From assembly GCF_036194065.1 (NCBI RefSeq), contig NZ_CP108095.1, positions 620,001 through 684,000 on the forward strand: a DNA stretch of 64,000 nucleotides, in the 5' to 3' direction. Position numbers and translations under genes: made by a program. Within the stretch, counting starts at the first letter, position 1. The number at the start of each line of letters is the position of its first letter. Under the pieces are notes generated by a model. It worked only from the letters and a program-made list of their open reading frames with translations. It was not told the origin of the DNA and did not search any database. The stretch is from Streptomyces sp. NBC_00239. Its GTDB lineage: Bacteria > Actinomycetota > Actinomycetes > Streptomycetales > Streptomycetaceae. Shown here piece after piece: positions 25,682 through 35,403 of the stretch.

Positions 25682-26824
25682 ATGATGTCCGAGCCGATAC
25701 CGGGCCCTCCGCAGCACGCCCACAACCCCTGGGCGCCTCCGTCGCAGGATGCGACCCGGCCCGCCCGTCCGGAGGCGGGACCGGAGCAGGGGCGGGAGCA
25801 GGGCCGGTGGCCCGTCCCGCAGCAGGGCCCGTACGGACCCGTCCTGCCCGGGCCGCCGCCGCCCGCCCCGCCGTACGGGTGGGGGCTGCCCGTACCGGCG
25901 CCCGGGCCGGTGGCCGCGCCGCCGGGGGCCGCGTACCACGAGCAGGGGCGCAACGGGCGGCAGCGCGGTGGGGCGCGGGTCGGTGAGTTCTTCCTCGCCG
26001 TCGCGCTCATGGTCGCCGGGCTGGTGTTGGCGCTCGGCGGGTCCGCCGTCATCGGTGCGGTCCTCGGGCTCGATTCCGCCCCGGACGACAGCGAGCGCTT
26101 CTTCGCCGACCCGCTGCTCGACAACGCCGTCATGCTGGTGGCCCTCGCCCTGTGGACCCCGGCCGTGCTGATCGCGGTCCGCGCGTGCGGCGGACGGCCC
26201 GCCGGCACGCTCGCGTCCGTCACCGGACGGCTGCGGTGGGGGTGGCTGGGCCGGTGCTTCGGCCTGGCGGCGGCCGTCCTCGTCCTCCAGAACCTCGTAC
26301 TGGTCGTCTGGAGCCTGTTCCAGGACGGCTCCGAGGCGGTGGCCGGGGACTTTCCCGGCTGGCCCGCACTGCTGTTGAGCCTGGCCGTGCTGTGGGCGCT
26401 CGTGCCCTTCCAGGCGGCGGCCGAGGAATTCGTCTTCCGCGGCTGGCTGGCCCAGCTCTTCGGCGGGTTCCTGCGATCACCCTGGCCCGGGGTCGCCGTG
26501 GCCTCGGTGCTGTTCGCCCTCGCCCACGGCTTCGGGCAGTTGTCGGGGTTCCTGCTGCTGTGCTATTCGGCGGCCTGGTGGGGCTGGCTCACCATCCGTA
26601 CCGGCGGCCTGGAGGCCGTCATCGCCGCCCACACGGTCAACAACCTGATCGCCTTCTCGCTCTCCGCCGTCTTCGGGGAGCTCTCCGACCAGAGCACCGC
26701 GGCCGACGCCCCCTGGGAGGCCCTCGTGGCCGAGCTCGTGTTCACGCCGGTGTTCTGCCTGCTGGCGGCGCGGCTCGCCGACCGGCGCAAGATCGCGGCC
26801 CGCACCCCGGAACTCGCGGCCTGA
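25682..26824 (+). CDS. CPBP family intramembrane glutamic endopeptidase
   Basis: This 380-residue membrane protein has a Pro/Gln/Gly-rich cytoplasmic N-terminus of about 95 residues and then roughly eight hydrophobic segments. The CPBP (Abi/Rce1-like) motifs are EEFVFRGWLAQLF near residue 250, ALAHGFGQ near 280 and AHTVNNLIAF near 318. These supply the catalytic Glu and His residues inside the membrane. Family members process prenylated or peptide substrates, and some serve in bacteriocin immunity. The substrate here is unknown. It follows the LysR gene on the same strand after 118 bases. Confidence 0.9.
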   Translation: MMSEPIPGPPQHAHNPWAPPSQDATRPARPEAGPEQGREQGRWPVPQQGPYGPVLPGPPPPAPPYGWGLPVPAPGPVAAPPGAAYHEQGRNGRQRGGARVGEFFLAVALMVAGLVLALGGSAVIGAVLGLDSAPDDSERFFADPLLDNAVMLVALALWTPAVLIAVRACGGRPAGTLASVTGRLRWGWLGRCFGLAAAVLVLQNLVLVVWSLFQDGSEAVAGDFPGWPALLLSLAVLWALVPFQAAAEEFVFRGWLAQLFGGFLRSPWPGVAVASVLFALAHGFGQLSGFLLLCYSAAWWGWLTIRTGGLEAVIAAHTVNNLIAFSLSAVFGELSDQSTAADAPWEALVAELVFTPVFCLLAARLADRRKIAARTPELAA

Positions 26825-26893
26825 CCCCCGCCCCGACCGCCCCGGCCAGCCGCCCCCGCCGCCGTACCCGCCCGTCTCCGCCCCTCCGACGCG

Positions 26894-27655
26894 TCACTGC
26901 AGCTTCGAGAGGTCGACCGAGTCGGCGGGCTTCGGCGGGACGGCCCGGACGGGCTCGTCGAAGTCGGAGAACACGGCCTGCTTCCGGTCGTCGTCGCCCG
27001 TTCCGGCGCCCTGGAGCCGCAGCAGGTACGGCTTGTCCTCGGTGGACACCTGGAAGGTGGTGGTCTCGCCGTCGTGCCGGCTGGTGACCGTGATGGCCGG
27101 ACGCCCGTCGACGGTGGTCCGGGAGCCCTTGGCCAGCCGTTCGCCGACCGGCTTCGAGGCGAAGTCCTTCTTGTAGGTGTCCAGGTCGCAGAACTCGGCG
27201 AAGTCGCGCAGCATCACGCTGCCGGTGGTGCCGTGCAGGTAGCGGCCGTTGATGAGTGCGATGGCGTCCTCGGCCGCGCCGCCGGGCACTTGGGCGCGCA
27301 GCAGGGCGTCGTCGAGTTTCATCCACACGTCCGTGCCGCGCTTGATGATGTCGGCGTGGCCGGAGCCGCCGGCCGGTGTGACGGTGCCGACGCAGTTGCC
27401 CTGCACGTCGAAGCGGAGGTCCAGGGCGGTGGTGCCGGTCGGGTCGGTGACCTCGGCCACCATGTGCATCGACGTGGTCGCGGACATCGCCGCACGGGAG
27501 GCGTCCGCGATGGCTTGGGCGCTCTTGTCGGCGATGCCGTTGTCGTCCGCTCCGGCAGCGCCCGCGCCGACGGCCGTCAGGAGGAGCACACCGACGGCGC
27601 CGGCGGCCGCAGCGCGCGCCGCCACGGCCACAGCCACTGCCCGTGACACGGACAT
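26894..27655 (-). CDS. Secreted LppX/LolA-like protein
   Basis: The 253-residue protein has a signal peptide (AAAAGAVGVLLLTAVGAGAAGADD, described by position 15-39) and a beta-rich domain. Strands such as TSMHMVAEVTDPTGTTALDL and GTDVWMKLDDALLR are typical of actinobacterial LppX/LprG-like or LolA-like carriers of lipid. No lipobox Cys is visible, so it is probably soluble outside the membrane. The ATG at 27655 has GGGAGG upstream. It converges with the CPBP gene and diverges from the subtilase gene. Confidence 0.75.
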   Translation of the reverse strand: MSVSRAVAVAVAARAAAAGAVGVLLLTAVGAGAAGADDNGIADKSAQAIADASRAAMSATTSMHMVAEVTDPTGTTALDLRFDVQGNCVGTVTPAGGSGHADIIKRGTDVWMKLDDALLRAQVPGGAAEDAIALINGRYLHGTTGSVMLRDFAEFCDLDTYKKDFASKPVGERLAKGSRTTVDGRPAITVTSRHDGETTTFQVSTEDKPYLLRLQGAGTGDDDRKQAVFSDFDEPVRAVPPKPADSVDLSKLQ

Positions 27656-27971
27656 CGGGCCACCTCCCTGCGGTTTCCCTCCGGCGAACCGGTCACCCGA
27701 TCAGCGTAGGTCCGCGCCCCCCGAGCCGCAGTCCGAGGCACCGTCCGGGGCCGGGCCGGAGTCGGGCCGGAGTCGGGGCCGGAGCCCGGCCGGCGAGGAC
27801 GCCTTCCGTGCGGCGTGTCCCGCGACATCCCGTCACTCTCCGCAGTTATGGTGACGGTGGGTGCGCGGTGGCCGTGGCAGCCGTTTCGTCCTCCGCGTGG
27901 ATCCGCGCCGTTCTCCTTCACTCACCTTCCCCCTCTCAGGTGTGCGAGTGCGCCCTGGAATCGGAGCCGCC
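27656..27971. repeat. Intergenic region with a short tandem repeat
   Basis: This 316-base gap between divergent genes has no gene. It contains almost three tandem copies of an 11-base unit GGGCCGGAGTC (27753-27784). The region should hold the promoters of the LppX-like and subtilase genes. Confidence 0.5.
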
Positions 27972-30212
27972 ATGCGAGTGATCGCCTATTTCATGCACGA
28001 GAGCGAAGAACAGGCGGCGCTGAGCATGCTCGGCAACGCCACCCGGACCGACAGCTACGTCATCGGGGACATCGCCGAGAGCGCCGTCGCGGATCTCGAG
28101 GGCGCGGGCCTCACCGTCGACTCGCTGGACTCCGTCAGCAGCGCCGAGACATCGGCCATGGCCCGCGCCCGGGTGACCGGCAGGTCCGCCCTGCCCGAGG
28201 GGCTCGAGAACACGGAACCGCTGCCCGTCGCGCCCGGTGACCGCGCCTCCTGGCTCGTCCAGCTCGGCCAGCCGCTGCTGGAGGAGTTCCGGGAGGAGAT
28301 CAACGCCACCGGCGTCGAACTCCAGCGCAGCGTGCCGGTCAACGCGTACGTCGCGGTCGCCAGCGAATCGCAGGCCGGCCAGCTCAGCAACCTCGACTTC
28401 GTGGTGTCCGTGGAGCGTTACGGGCCCCAGCTCTCGGCCCCCGCCCGGCTGCGGGCCGGCCACGCCCCCGCCCCGCCCACCGCGACGGAATCCAGGACGG
28501 CCCCCGACGGCCGCATCTGGGACCTGCGGCTGACGGATCCGGCCGCCCGGGACACGGTCATGGCCTGGCTGGACGAGCACGCCGACTCCACCGACGTACG
28601 GCTCATCGCCGCCGCCGCCCACCGCATCCGGCTGAAGCTCCCCGAAGGGTCGCCGCTGGAAACGGAGATTCCCCAGCTCCCCGAGGTGCTCGACATGGTC
28701 GAGTACGTCCCTCCGAAGCTGTTCAACGACCAGGCGATCCGCCTGATGGGCGTCACCTCCAACGGAGCCTCCGACGGCGTTCCGTTCACCGGCAAGGGGC
28801 AGATCGTCGCGGTGGCCGACACCGGCCTCGACCAGGGGCATCCCGACTTCCAGGGCCGGATCGTGGAAGTCGTCGCGCTCGGCCGTCCCGGCGACAGCGA
28901 CGATCCCGCCGGCCACGGCACCCACGTCGCGGGCTCGGTGCTGGGTGACGGCTCCGCCTCCCAGGGCAAGATCCGCGGCGCGGCCCCCGAGGCACGCCTC
29001 TACTTCCAGTCGGTGATGGACGCCGCGGGGCAGCTCGGCGGGCTGCCCCTCTCCCTGTCCGACGGCCTCTTCGAGCCCGCCTACCAGGCCGGTGCGCGCA
29101 TCCACAGCAACAGCTGGGGCGCGGCGACCGAATCCGCGTACACCGTCGACTCCGACGACGTCGACTCGTTCGTGCAGAAGCGGCGCGACATGCTCGTCAT
29201 CATGGCCGCCGGCAACGAGGGAACCGCGGGCGTCCGCATCAACTCGGACAAGGGCTTCGTGGACTGGGCGTCCATCGGTTCGCCCGGGTCCTGCAAGAAC
29301 GCCCTCACCGTGGGCGCCGCCCGCAGCGACCGGACCAGCGGCGGCCTCTCCGAGCGCACCTACGGCAGCGCGTGGCCGAACGACTTCCCGGACCCGCCCA
29401 TCGGCGCCGAGCGCGTCTCCGGAGACCCCGAGTGCCTCGCCGCGTTCAGCAGCCGGGGCCCCTGCGACGACTTCCGCGGCAAGCCGGACCTGGTGGCGCC
29501 GGGCACCGACATCCTCTCCGCCAGGTCCTCCCTCGCCCCCGCGAACCACTTCTGGGGACTGCACCAGAACCCCCGGTACGCCTACATGGGCGGCACCAGC
29601 ATGGCCACCCCGCTCGTGGCGGGCTGCGCCGCGCTCGTGCGGCAGTACTACGTCGACAAGCGGGCGGCGGAACCCAGCGCCGCCCTCGTCAAGGCGACAC
29701 TGATCAACGGGGCCCGCACCCTCTCGGGAGCCGACTCGTCGGCCAACGACCCGCACTACCACCAGGGGTTCGGCGCCATCCACATGCCGACCACCCTCCC
29801 CCACGACGGCACGGCCGACTTCGGGCTCGAATTCGTCGACACGTGGCAGAAGCCGGCCAAGCAGTTCCAACGCACGGGGGAACGCAAGCGGTTCCAGGTG
29901 ACGGTGGGAGCGGCGGGACCCTTCAGGCTGTGTCTGGCGTACACGGACCTGCCCGGCCGCGGCCTCCAGAACGACCTCAGCGTGATCGTGCAGGCACCCG
30001 ACGGCACCAAGCACGCCGGGAACGCGGGACTGCCCGGTCTGCTCCTGCGGAGCGACTGCACCAACAACGTCGAGGTCGTCCGGCTCGACTCGCCGCCCGC
30101 GGGCAACTACCTGATCCAGGTCTTCGCCCGCAACCTCCTCGCCGGTCCGCAGGACTACGCACTGGTCGTCACCGGCGACCTCGACAGCCCGGTGAAGCAG
30201 CTGCCCAACTGA
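27972..30212 (+). CDS. S8 family serine peptidase (subtilase) without signal peptide
   Basis: This 746-residue subtilisin-type protease has an N-terminal pro-region of about 260 residues and a catalytic domain with the triad Asp in VAVADTGLDQGHPDF (near 282), His in GHGTHVAGS (near 317) and Ser in GGTSMATPLVAG (near 542). The oxyanion Asn lies in IHSNSWGA. A C-terminal P-domain-like beta-sandwich ends the protein (KRFQVTVGAAGPFRLCLAYT). The chosen ATG gives MRVIAYFMHESEEQ, which is not a signal peptide. Export could use another route, or the protein acts inside. It converges with the FG-GAP protein gene. Confidence 0.87.
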   Translation: MRVIAYFMHESEEQAALSMLGNATRTDSYVIGDIAESAVADLEGAGLTVDSLDSVSSAETSAMARARVTGRSALPEGLENTEPLPVAPGDRASWLVQLGQPLLEEFREEINATGVELQRSVPVNAYVAVASESQAGQLSNLDFVVSVERYGPQLSAPARLRAGHAPAPPTATESRTAPDGRIWDLRLTDPAARDTVMAWLDEHADSTDVRLIAAAAHRIRLKLPEGSPLETEIPQLPEVLDMVEYVPPKLFNDQAIRLMGVTSNGASDGVPFTGKGQIVAVADTGLDQGHPDFQGRIVEVVALGRPGDSDDPAGHGTHVAGSVLGDGSASQGKIRGAAPEARLYFQSVMDAAGQLGGLPLSLSDGLFEPAYQAGARIHSNSWGAATESAYTVDSDDVDSFVQKRRDMLVIMAAGNEGTAGVRINSDKGFVDWASIGSPGSCKNALTVGAARSDRTSGGLSERTYGSAWPNDFPDPPIGAERVSGDPECLAAFSSRGPCDDFRGKPDLVAPGTDILSARSSLAPANHFWGLHQNPRYAYMGGTSMATPLVAGCAALVRQYYVDKRAAEPSAALVKATLINGARTLSGADSSANDPHYHQGFGAIHMPTTLPHDGTADFGLEFVDTWQKPAKQFQRTGERKRFQVTVGAAGPFRLCLAYTDLPGRGLQNDLSVIVQAPDGTKHAGNAGLPGLLLRSDCTNNVEVVRLDSPPAGNYLIQVFARNLLAGPQDYALVVTGDLDSPVKQLPN

Positions 30213-30229
30213 GCCCGACGGCCGCAAGG

Positions 30230-30267
30230 GCCTGCCGCGCCGGCCGAAACGGGCCGGCGCGGCAGGC
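30230..30267. terminator. Strong bidirectional terminator
   Basis: A 16-base perfect inverted repeat (GCCTGCCGCGCCGGCC at 30230-30245, complement at 30252-30267) with loop GAAACG lies between two convergent genes. Confidence 0.75.
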
Positions 30268-30302
30268 GTCGTCGCTCGTCGCGGCCGGGCGGCCGCGGGA
30301 GG

Positions 30303-32060
30303 TCAGATCATGCTCTTGTAGATGTTCCAGCCGGTGCCGAACTTCACCCGGGGGGCGAAGGTCGCGGTGCCGGCGTTGCCCGTCGAGGTGTACAGGTACA
30401 TCACGCCGTCGGGGAGGCGGGCGAGCACGTCGCCCTTGCTGTCACCGTTGATGTCACCCGGCACGACCAGCGCGTCGTAGATGTTCCAGTTGCTGGCGAT
30501 CTGTTCCCGGGCGGCGAAGGGCGCGGTGGACGTCCCGGTGCCCTTGTAGAGGAAGAGCCGGCCGGTGGTGTCCCGGGCGAGCAGGTCGGGGCGCCCGTCG
30601 CCGGAGTAGTCGCCGGAGCCGACGAGGGAGTTGTACGTGTTCCAGCCGGTGCCGATCTTGATGCGCGCGCCGAGCTTGGTGTACAGCATGCCGTCGCCGG
30701 GGTGCAGCCACAGGGTGCCGCCGGAGTCGCGGCTGAGCAGGTCGCCCTTGCCGTCACCGGTGAGGTCGCCGGGGCCGACCATCATGTTGTAGTTCCACGA
30801 CGAGCTGACCTTCTGGCCGCGGATGTACAGGTCGCTGCCGATGTTCTGCACGTAGGCGGCGTGGTTGTGGCTGTTGAGCGCGGTGGCGTACGCGTTGCGG
30901 GAGCCGGGCGTCTCCTTGCCGACGTTGATCGGCGGCGACAGGTAGTCGCCGTTGGCCAGGGCGTACCACTTCGCCATGACGTTGTCCGCGGACTGGGTCA
31001 TGAGGTTCTGACCCTTGCCGTAGAGCTGCGTGGTGCCCGCGCCGACGATGAACCTGTTTTCTTCGTAGCCGTCGCCGAAGTACTCGGGACCACCGAACTT
31101 GCCGCCGCCGATCGACTTGAACCAGTACTGCACGCCGTCGTACTTGCGGGCGAGCAGGTCGCTGCGGCCGTCGCCGTTGCCGTCGTCCGAGCCGGTGATC
31201 ATGTTGTACGCGTTCCAGCCGGTGCCGACCTTGACGCGGGGCTTGAGCGGGGCGGTGGCGCTGCCGGCGCCCTTGTAGAAGTACAGCTCGCCGGCGAGGT
31301 TGCGGGCCATGACGTCGCCGAGGCCGTCGCCGTCGACGTCGTTGGCGCCGACGATCTGGTCGTAGATGCTCCAGCCGGAGCCGACCTTGACCCGCGAGTT
31401 GAAGGGCTTGCTGACGCTTCCGGTGCCCGTGTACAGCCACAGGCCGCCGGTGTGGTCGCGGGCCAGCAGGTCGGGGCGGCGGTCGCCGGTCAGGTCGCCG
31501 GTGGCCATGACGCGGTTGTAGGTCTGCCAGCCGCTGCCCGACCACTTGGGCGCGGACGTGCTCTTCACACCGGCCTCGTAGAGCGTGAGGACGCCGTCGA
31601 AGGTCAGGGAGAGCAGCTCGGGCTGGGTCGTCCCACCCACATCTCCCACCGGCAGCAGGTCCTTGAACGAGGAATCGGGGTCGACCTTGTCGATCGTGTA
31701 CTCGACCCAGGTCTGGAGCGACGACAGGTAGACGGCCGTGACCTGGTCGTATTCCATCGTGATCATGTCGCTGCGGCCGTCGCCGTCGAGGTCGTGCCGC
31801 GGCTTGGCCGCAGCGGCCACCCGCGACGACGGTGCGGCGAGGCGGGGCATGACGACGGTCGGGTGCCCGCCGGCGCGGCGCGGCGCGGCATCGGAGGCCG
31901 GCTCCGGCGCCAGGGCGGTCACGGGCCGCGCGACGGTGGAGCCGGGTGCGGGGTGCCGCGGGGCGGCGGTGCTCGGGGCGGCGGCGAGGGAGCCGGCGGC
32001 CAGGGCGAGTACGCCCCCGGCGGCCAGGGCGCGCAGGCGTCCGCGGTGTGGTGAAGTCAA
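30303..32060 (-). CDS. Secreted FG-GAP/VCBS repeat protein
   Basis: The approximately 585-residue protein has a signal peptide (ALAAGGVLALAAGSLAAAPSTA) and a low-complexity segment, followed by about eight repeats of roughly 50-60 residues. Typical repeats read GDLTGDRRPDLLARDHTGGL, DVDGDGLGDVMARNLAGELY and DGNGDGRSDLLARKYDG. These match calcium-binding FG-GAP beta-propeller blades (D-x-D/N-x-D-G). Each is followed by a strand such as VGTGWNAYNMI. Such proteins are secreted and often adhesive or lectin-like. A TTG at 32060 with a G-rich stretch just upstream is the most likely start, giving MTSPHRGRLRAL. The upstream in-frame extension to 34196 is spurious because it overlaps a real gene. Confidence 0.85.
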   Translation of the reverse strand: MTSPHRGRLRALAAGGVLALAAGSLAAAPSTAAPRHPAPGSTVARPVTALAPEPASDAAPRRAGGHPTVVMPRLAAPSSRVAAAAKPRHDLDGDGRSDMITMEYDQVTAVYLSSLQTWVEYTIDKVDPDSSFKDLLPVGDVGGTTQPELLSLTFDGVLTLYEAGVKSTSAPKWSGSGWQTYNRVMATGDLTGDRRPDLLARDHTGGLWLYTGTGSVSKPFNSRVKVGSGWSIYDQIVGANDVDGDGLGDVMARNLAGELYFYKGAGSATAPLKPRVKVGTGWNAYNMITGSDDGNGDGRSDLLARKYDGVQYWFKSIGGGKFGGPEYFGDGYEENRFIVGAGTTQLYGKGQNLMTQSADNVMAKWYALANGDYLSPPINVGKETPGSRNAYATALNSHNHAAYVQNIGSDLYIRGQKVSSSWNYNMMVGPGDLTGDGKGDLLSRDSGGTLWLHPGDGMLYTKLGARIKIGTGWNTYNSLVGSGDYSGDGRPDLLARDTTGRLFLYKGTGTSTAPFAAREQIASNWNIYDALVVPGDINGDSKGDVLARLPDGVMYLYTSTGNAGTATFAPRVKFGTGWNIYKSMI

Positions 32061-32444
32061 GATCCCCCCTGAGGATCGAGCCGTGGAGGCCCGCCCGGAC
32101 ACGTCCTGCCGTGTGACCGGGAACACGCATCGGTGCGTGAACGGTTCCCCACTTCCGTCCGTGCAGGGTATGCCGTGCCACCGACAGCGGAGGAGCCCCC
32201 CTCGGGGTCGACTCCCCTGTCCGGAGGCCCAGTTGGTGGCCCGAGGCGACCGCTTCGCCCGCCGGCCGGCGACGCCCCGGGCGTGACCGGACCGGGACCG
32301 CAGCCTCAGGCTCCCGGGACGCCGGCCGGACGAGCATGAGGCACATCGAAGCCGCACCTCCCGGGACGGCACGGGCCCTCGCTCCGGCCGTCCGTCCGTA
32401 CCGGAGCGCGCCGCCTCGCAGGATCCAGCCATCGAGGAGATCTC
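32061..32444. other. 384-base intergenic region between divergent genes
   Basis: This holds the promoters of the FG-GAP gene and of the GMC-aminotransferase-MFS operon. I see no gene or clear operator. An imperfect inverted repeat around GGGAACACGCATCGGTGCGTG (32119-32139) may form a hairpin. Confidence 0.4.
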
Positions 32445-34058
32445 GTGAGCCACCACAAGAAGCACCACACAAGGCCGCACAAAAGGCAGCACAACGGCCC
32501 GCTTCCCGCGGCCGATGCCGTACGTGATCTTTACGACTACTGCGTGATCGGCGGGGGCGCCAGCGGTGTGGTCGCCGCCACCGAGCTGGCGGGTGCCGGA
32601 CACCGCGTGCTGCTCCTCGAAGAAGGCCATCCGGTGACCCCCGGCACCCATCTGCGCACGGCCGAGAGGACCTGGGAACGGGCACTGGCCACCGGCGATC
32701 CGGCGCGGACGGCCAATCCGTGGGCGGCACGCGCGCTCGGCGGCGGCACGATGTTCTTCGCCGCCATCGCGTTCCGCTACCGCGAACTGGACTTCCGGGC
32801 GCATCCGTACCTCAGCCGGGACGCGCTGCCCGCGCAGTGGCCACTGGAGTACGAAGACCTTCGCACCTGCTACGACGAGATCGAACGCCGGCTCGGCGTG
32901 GCGCGCTCCGACACCGGGGACCCGTGGCAACCGCCGTCCGCCCCGGCCCGGCTGCCGCCGCACGACCACGACGATCGCGCACGGCTGATCGCGGACGCCG
33001 GGACGCGGTTGGGACTCCATCCCTTCCCCACTCCGCTCGCGATCAACTCCCGCCCCTACGACGGGCGTCCGGCCTGCACGAAGTGCAGCGGCTGTACCGA
33101 GTACGCCTGCCCGGTGGGAGCGAAGGGCGACGTCGTACACCGCGTGCTGGAAGGCGCCCGCACCGCCCTGACCGTACGCACCGGCGCCCGGGCGGTCGCG
33201 TTGACCGGCGACCGGCCCGACCGGGTCGACGCGGTCGAGTGGATCGACACCGCCACCGCCCGCCGCAGGACGACCCGGGCCCACCGCTTCGTCCTGACGG
33301 CCAACGCCGTGCAGACGGCGAGGCTCCTGCTGGCGTCGTCGACGCGCTGGGCGCCGAACGGTCTGGGCAACAGCTCCGGGCTGCTGGGTGCCGGGCTGTC
33401 GGTCAAGCTGAGCGGCTACGTCGGCGGCCAGGTCGACGGCGTCACGGGCCCCGCTCCGGGCGGACCGCACTCCACCGTCGCGTTCACCGACTACTACCTG
33501 CACACCGACGTCCCCGGGATGCTCGGAGGCATCATCTACCAGGCCAACCCGGTGTTCGGCGGAGACGCGGGCTCCCTGCGGCTGCACGTCCTGGCGGGCG
33601 ACCAGCCGATGGAACGCAACCGAGTGGTCCTCGCCCGTACGCGCGACGAGTTCGGCGTGCCCCGGGTGGTGATGGACTACCGCATCCACCCCAGGGACTC
33701 CCAGCGCCTCCGGTTCCTCGCCGAGCGCGCCGCCGACATCCTGCACGCGGCGAACGTCGGGCAGGTCCGGTTCGAGCCGACCGGATTCCAGCGCGGCAGC
33801 CGGCATCTCCACGGCACGTGCCGTGCCGGAGGCGATCCGCGCACCTCGGTGACCACACCGGACGGCCGGCTGCACGACCTCGACAACGTCTACGTGGCCG
33901 ACGCCGGCGTGTTCCCGTTCGCCGGCGGAGTCAATCCCGTCCTCACCATCCAGGCCAACGCGCTGCGCATCGCACGCCGGCTGGCCGGCCGGCGGCCGTC
34001 CGCCGGCAGCGGCCTCGCCGCCCCGTCCCACCCGCACGCTCCCACCCGTTGGAAGTGA
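32445..34058 (+). CDS. GMC-family FAD oxidoreductase with Cys cluster
   Basis: The 537-residue enzyme has a His/Lys-rich N-terminal tail, the FAD-binding VIGGGASGVVAATELAGAGH, a second GMC block RALGGGTMFFAAIAF, and a C-terminal catalytic His in RHLHGTCRAGGD with the FAD-contacting end GVNPVLTIQANA. A Cys-rich loop, CTKCSGCTEYACPVGAKG near residue 206, resembles loops in sugar-oxidising GMC enzymes. Family members oxidise alcohols to aldehydes or ketones. It starts at GTG behind GAGGAG and is followed after seven bases by a class III aminotransferase, suggesting that the aldehyde or ketone is aminated. Confidence 0.87.
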   Translation: MSHHKKHHTRPHKRQHNGPLPAADAVRDLYDYCVIGGGASGVVAATELAGAGHRVLLLEEGHPVTPGTHLRTAERTWERALATGDPARTANPWAARALGGGTMFFAAIAFRYRELDFRAHPYLSRDALPAQWPLEYEDLRTCYDEIERRLGVARSDTGDPWQPPSAPARLPPHDHDDRARLIADAGTRLGLHPFPTPLAINSRPYDGRPACTKCSGCTEYACPVGAKGDVVHRVLEGARTALTVRTGARAVALTGDRPDRVDAVEWIDTATARRRTTRAHRFVLTANAVQTARLLLASSTRWAPNGLGNSSGLLGAGLSVKLSGYVGGQVDGVTGPAPGGPHSTVAFTDYYLHTDVPGMLGGIIYQANPVFGGDAGSLRLHVLAGDQPMERNRVVLARTRDEFGVPRVVMDYRIHPRDSQRLRFLAERAADILHAANVGQVRFEPTGFQRGSRHLHGTCRAGGDPRTSVTTPDGRLHDLDNVYVADAGVFPFAGGVNPVLTIQANALRIARRLAGRRPSAGSGLAAPSHPHAPTRWK

Positions 34059-34065
34059 TCCAGCC

Positions 34066-35352
34066 ATGTCGAACATGTCCGAACTGATCGTCCGCGCCCG
34101 GGCGGTGACCGCGAGCCCGCGCTGGGACCTGGAGAAGCGCTTCCCCGTGGTGGCCGACCGGGCCGAGGGCTGCCACATCTGGGACGCCGACGGCAACCGC
34201 TACATCGACTACACCTCGTGCAGCGGCGCCGCGCCCCTGGGCATCGGGCACCCGGCCGTCGTGGAAGCCGCGATCGACACCCTCCGCAGAGGCGGAATCG
34301 TGCCGAGCACCCTGTCGGCGGCCCGCATCGAGACGGCCGAACTGCTGCTGTCCTTCTTCCCGTTCGCCGACCGGGTCCGGTTCTTCCGGACCGGCTCGTG
34401 CGCGACCACCGCAGCCGCACGGATCTGCCGGGTGCACACCGGGCGGCGGCTGGTGCTGACCAGCGGGTTCCACGGGTGGCACGACTGGCATCTCCAGTCG
34501 GCCTTCGGCGGGTTGCCGGGCCGCGACGCGGAAACCGTGGATTTCGGCTACGACCTGGACAGGCTGGCCGAGCTGCTCGCCGAGCGGTGGCGGGAGGTCG
34601 CCTGCGTGTTCGTCACGCCGGAGGTCAACTTCTTCCCGCACTCGTTCCACGTGGAACTCGCCCAACTGGTGCGCGGCCACGGGTGCCTGCTGGTACTGGA
34701 CGAGGTGATGAGCGGGTTCCGCTACCGCCTGGGAGGCTACGCGGCGGCCGCCGGGATCCGGCCCGACCTGATCACGTTGAGCAAGGGGCTCGCCAACGGC
34801 ATGGCACTGTCCGCGGTGGTCGGCTCCGGCGAGATCTTCGACGGCGCGGAGGCCGCCTACCTCGGCTACACCTACCAGCGGGAGGTCACCCCGTTCGCGG
34901 CCGCAGCGGCGAGCCTGCGCGCCTTCCGCTCGGACGATCCCATCGGGGCGATGCACGCGGTGGGCGCGGCACTGATCGACGGATTCAACGGGATCTTCGA
35001 ACGGTCCTCGGTCCCCGCCGTCGCGTTCTCGTGGCCGTCGATGTTCCGCGTGCTCTTCACGGATGACGGGATCGGCGAGGCGTTCTACGCCGGGCTGCTG
35101 CGGCGCGGGGTACTGATGGAGTACCGCGGGGTGCACATGATCTCTGCCGCGACGTCCACCGACGACATCGCGCTCACGCTCCAGGCCGCCGAAGACAGCC
35201 TGGCCGAGGCACTGCGCAACGCCCGGGCGCCGCAACGCCGTTCGGGCGTGAGCGACACCGACGCGCACGCCGAGGCCCGACGGGCCTTCGGCGCCACCCT
35301 GCGGAGCATCGGCACGTGGTGGCCGGGCTTCTCCCCGGACCACGACGCCTGA
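34066..35352 (+). CDS. Class III PLP-dependent aminotransferase, glutamate-1-semialdehyde aminomutase-like
   Basis: The 428-residue enzyme shows the class III pattern: DADGNRYIDYTSCSGAAPLG near residue 40, the PLP phosphate loop TGSCATTAAARICRV near 110, a cofactor-contacting Asp in LLVLDEVMSGFRYR near 222 and the catalytic Lys in LITLSKGLANGMALSAVVG near 250. It resembles sugar and aminocyclitol aminotransferases as well as glutamate-1-semialdehyde aminomutase. The adjacent GMC oxidoreductase and exporter favour a biosynthetic transamination, converting an alcohol-derived carbonyl to an amine. The substrate is not known. Confidence 0.87.
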   Translation: MSNMSELIVRARAVTASPRWDLEKRFPVVADRAEGCHIWDADGNRYIDYTSCSGAAPLGIGHPAVVEAAIDTLRRGGIVPSTLSAARIETAELLLSFFPFADRVRFFRTGSCATTAAARICRVHTGRRLVLTSGFHGWHDWHLQSAFGGLPGRDAETVDFGYDLDRLAELLAERWREVACVFVTPEVNFFPHSFHVELAQLVRGHGCLLVLDEVMSGFRYRLGGYAAAAGIRPDLITLSKGLANGMALSAVVGSGEIFDGAEAAYLGYTYQREVTPFAAAAASLRAFRSDDPIGAMHAVGAALIDGFNGIFERSSVPAVAFSWPSMFRVLFTDDGIGEAFYAGLLRRGVLMEYRGVHMISAATSTDDIALTLQAAEDSLAEALRNARAPQRRSGVSDTDAHAEARRAFGATLRSIGTWWPGFSPDHDA

Positions 35353-35403
35353 GGGTGGTCCAGCACCCGGGATCACCCACGGACAGACACACCAGGGGAA
35401 GCC

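Noticed and set aside
30303..34196. Very long minus-strand frame of 1297 codons
   Set aside because: Only its 3' part to about 32060 is a real FG-GAP gene. The upstream part is antisense to the GMC oxidoreductase and has no recognisable domain.
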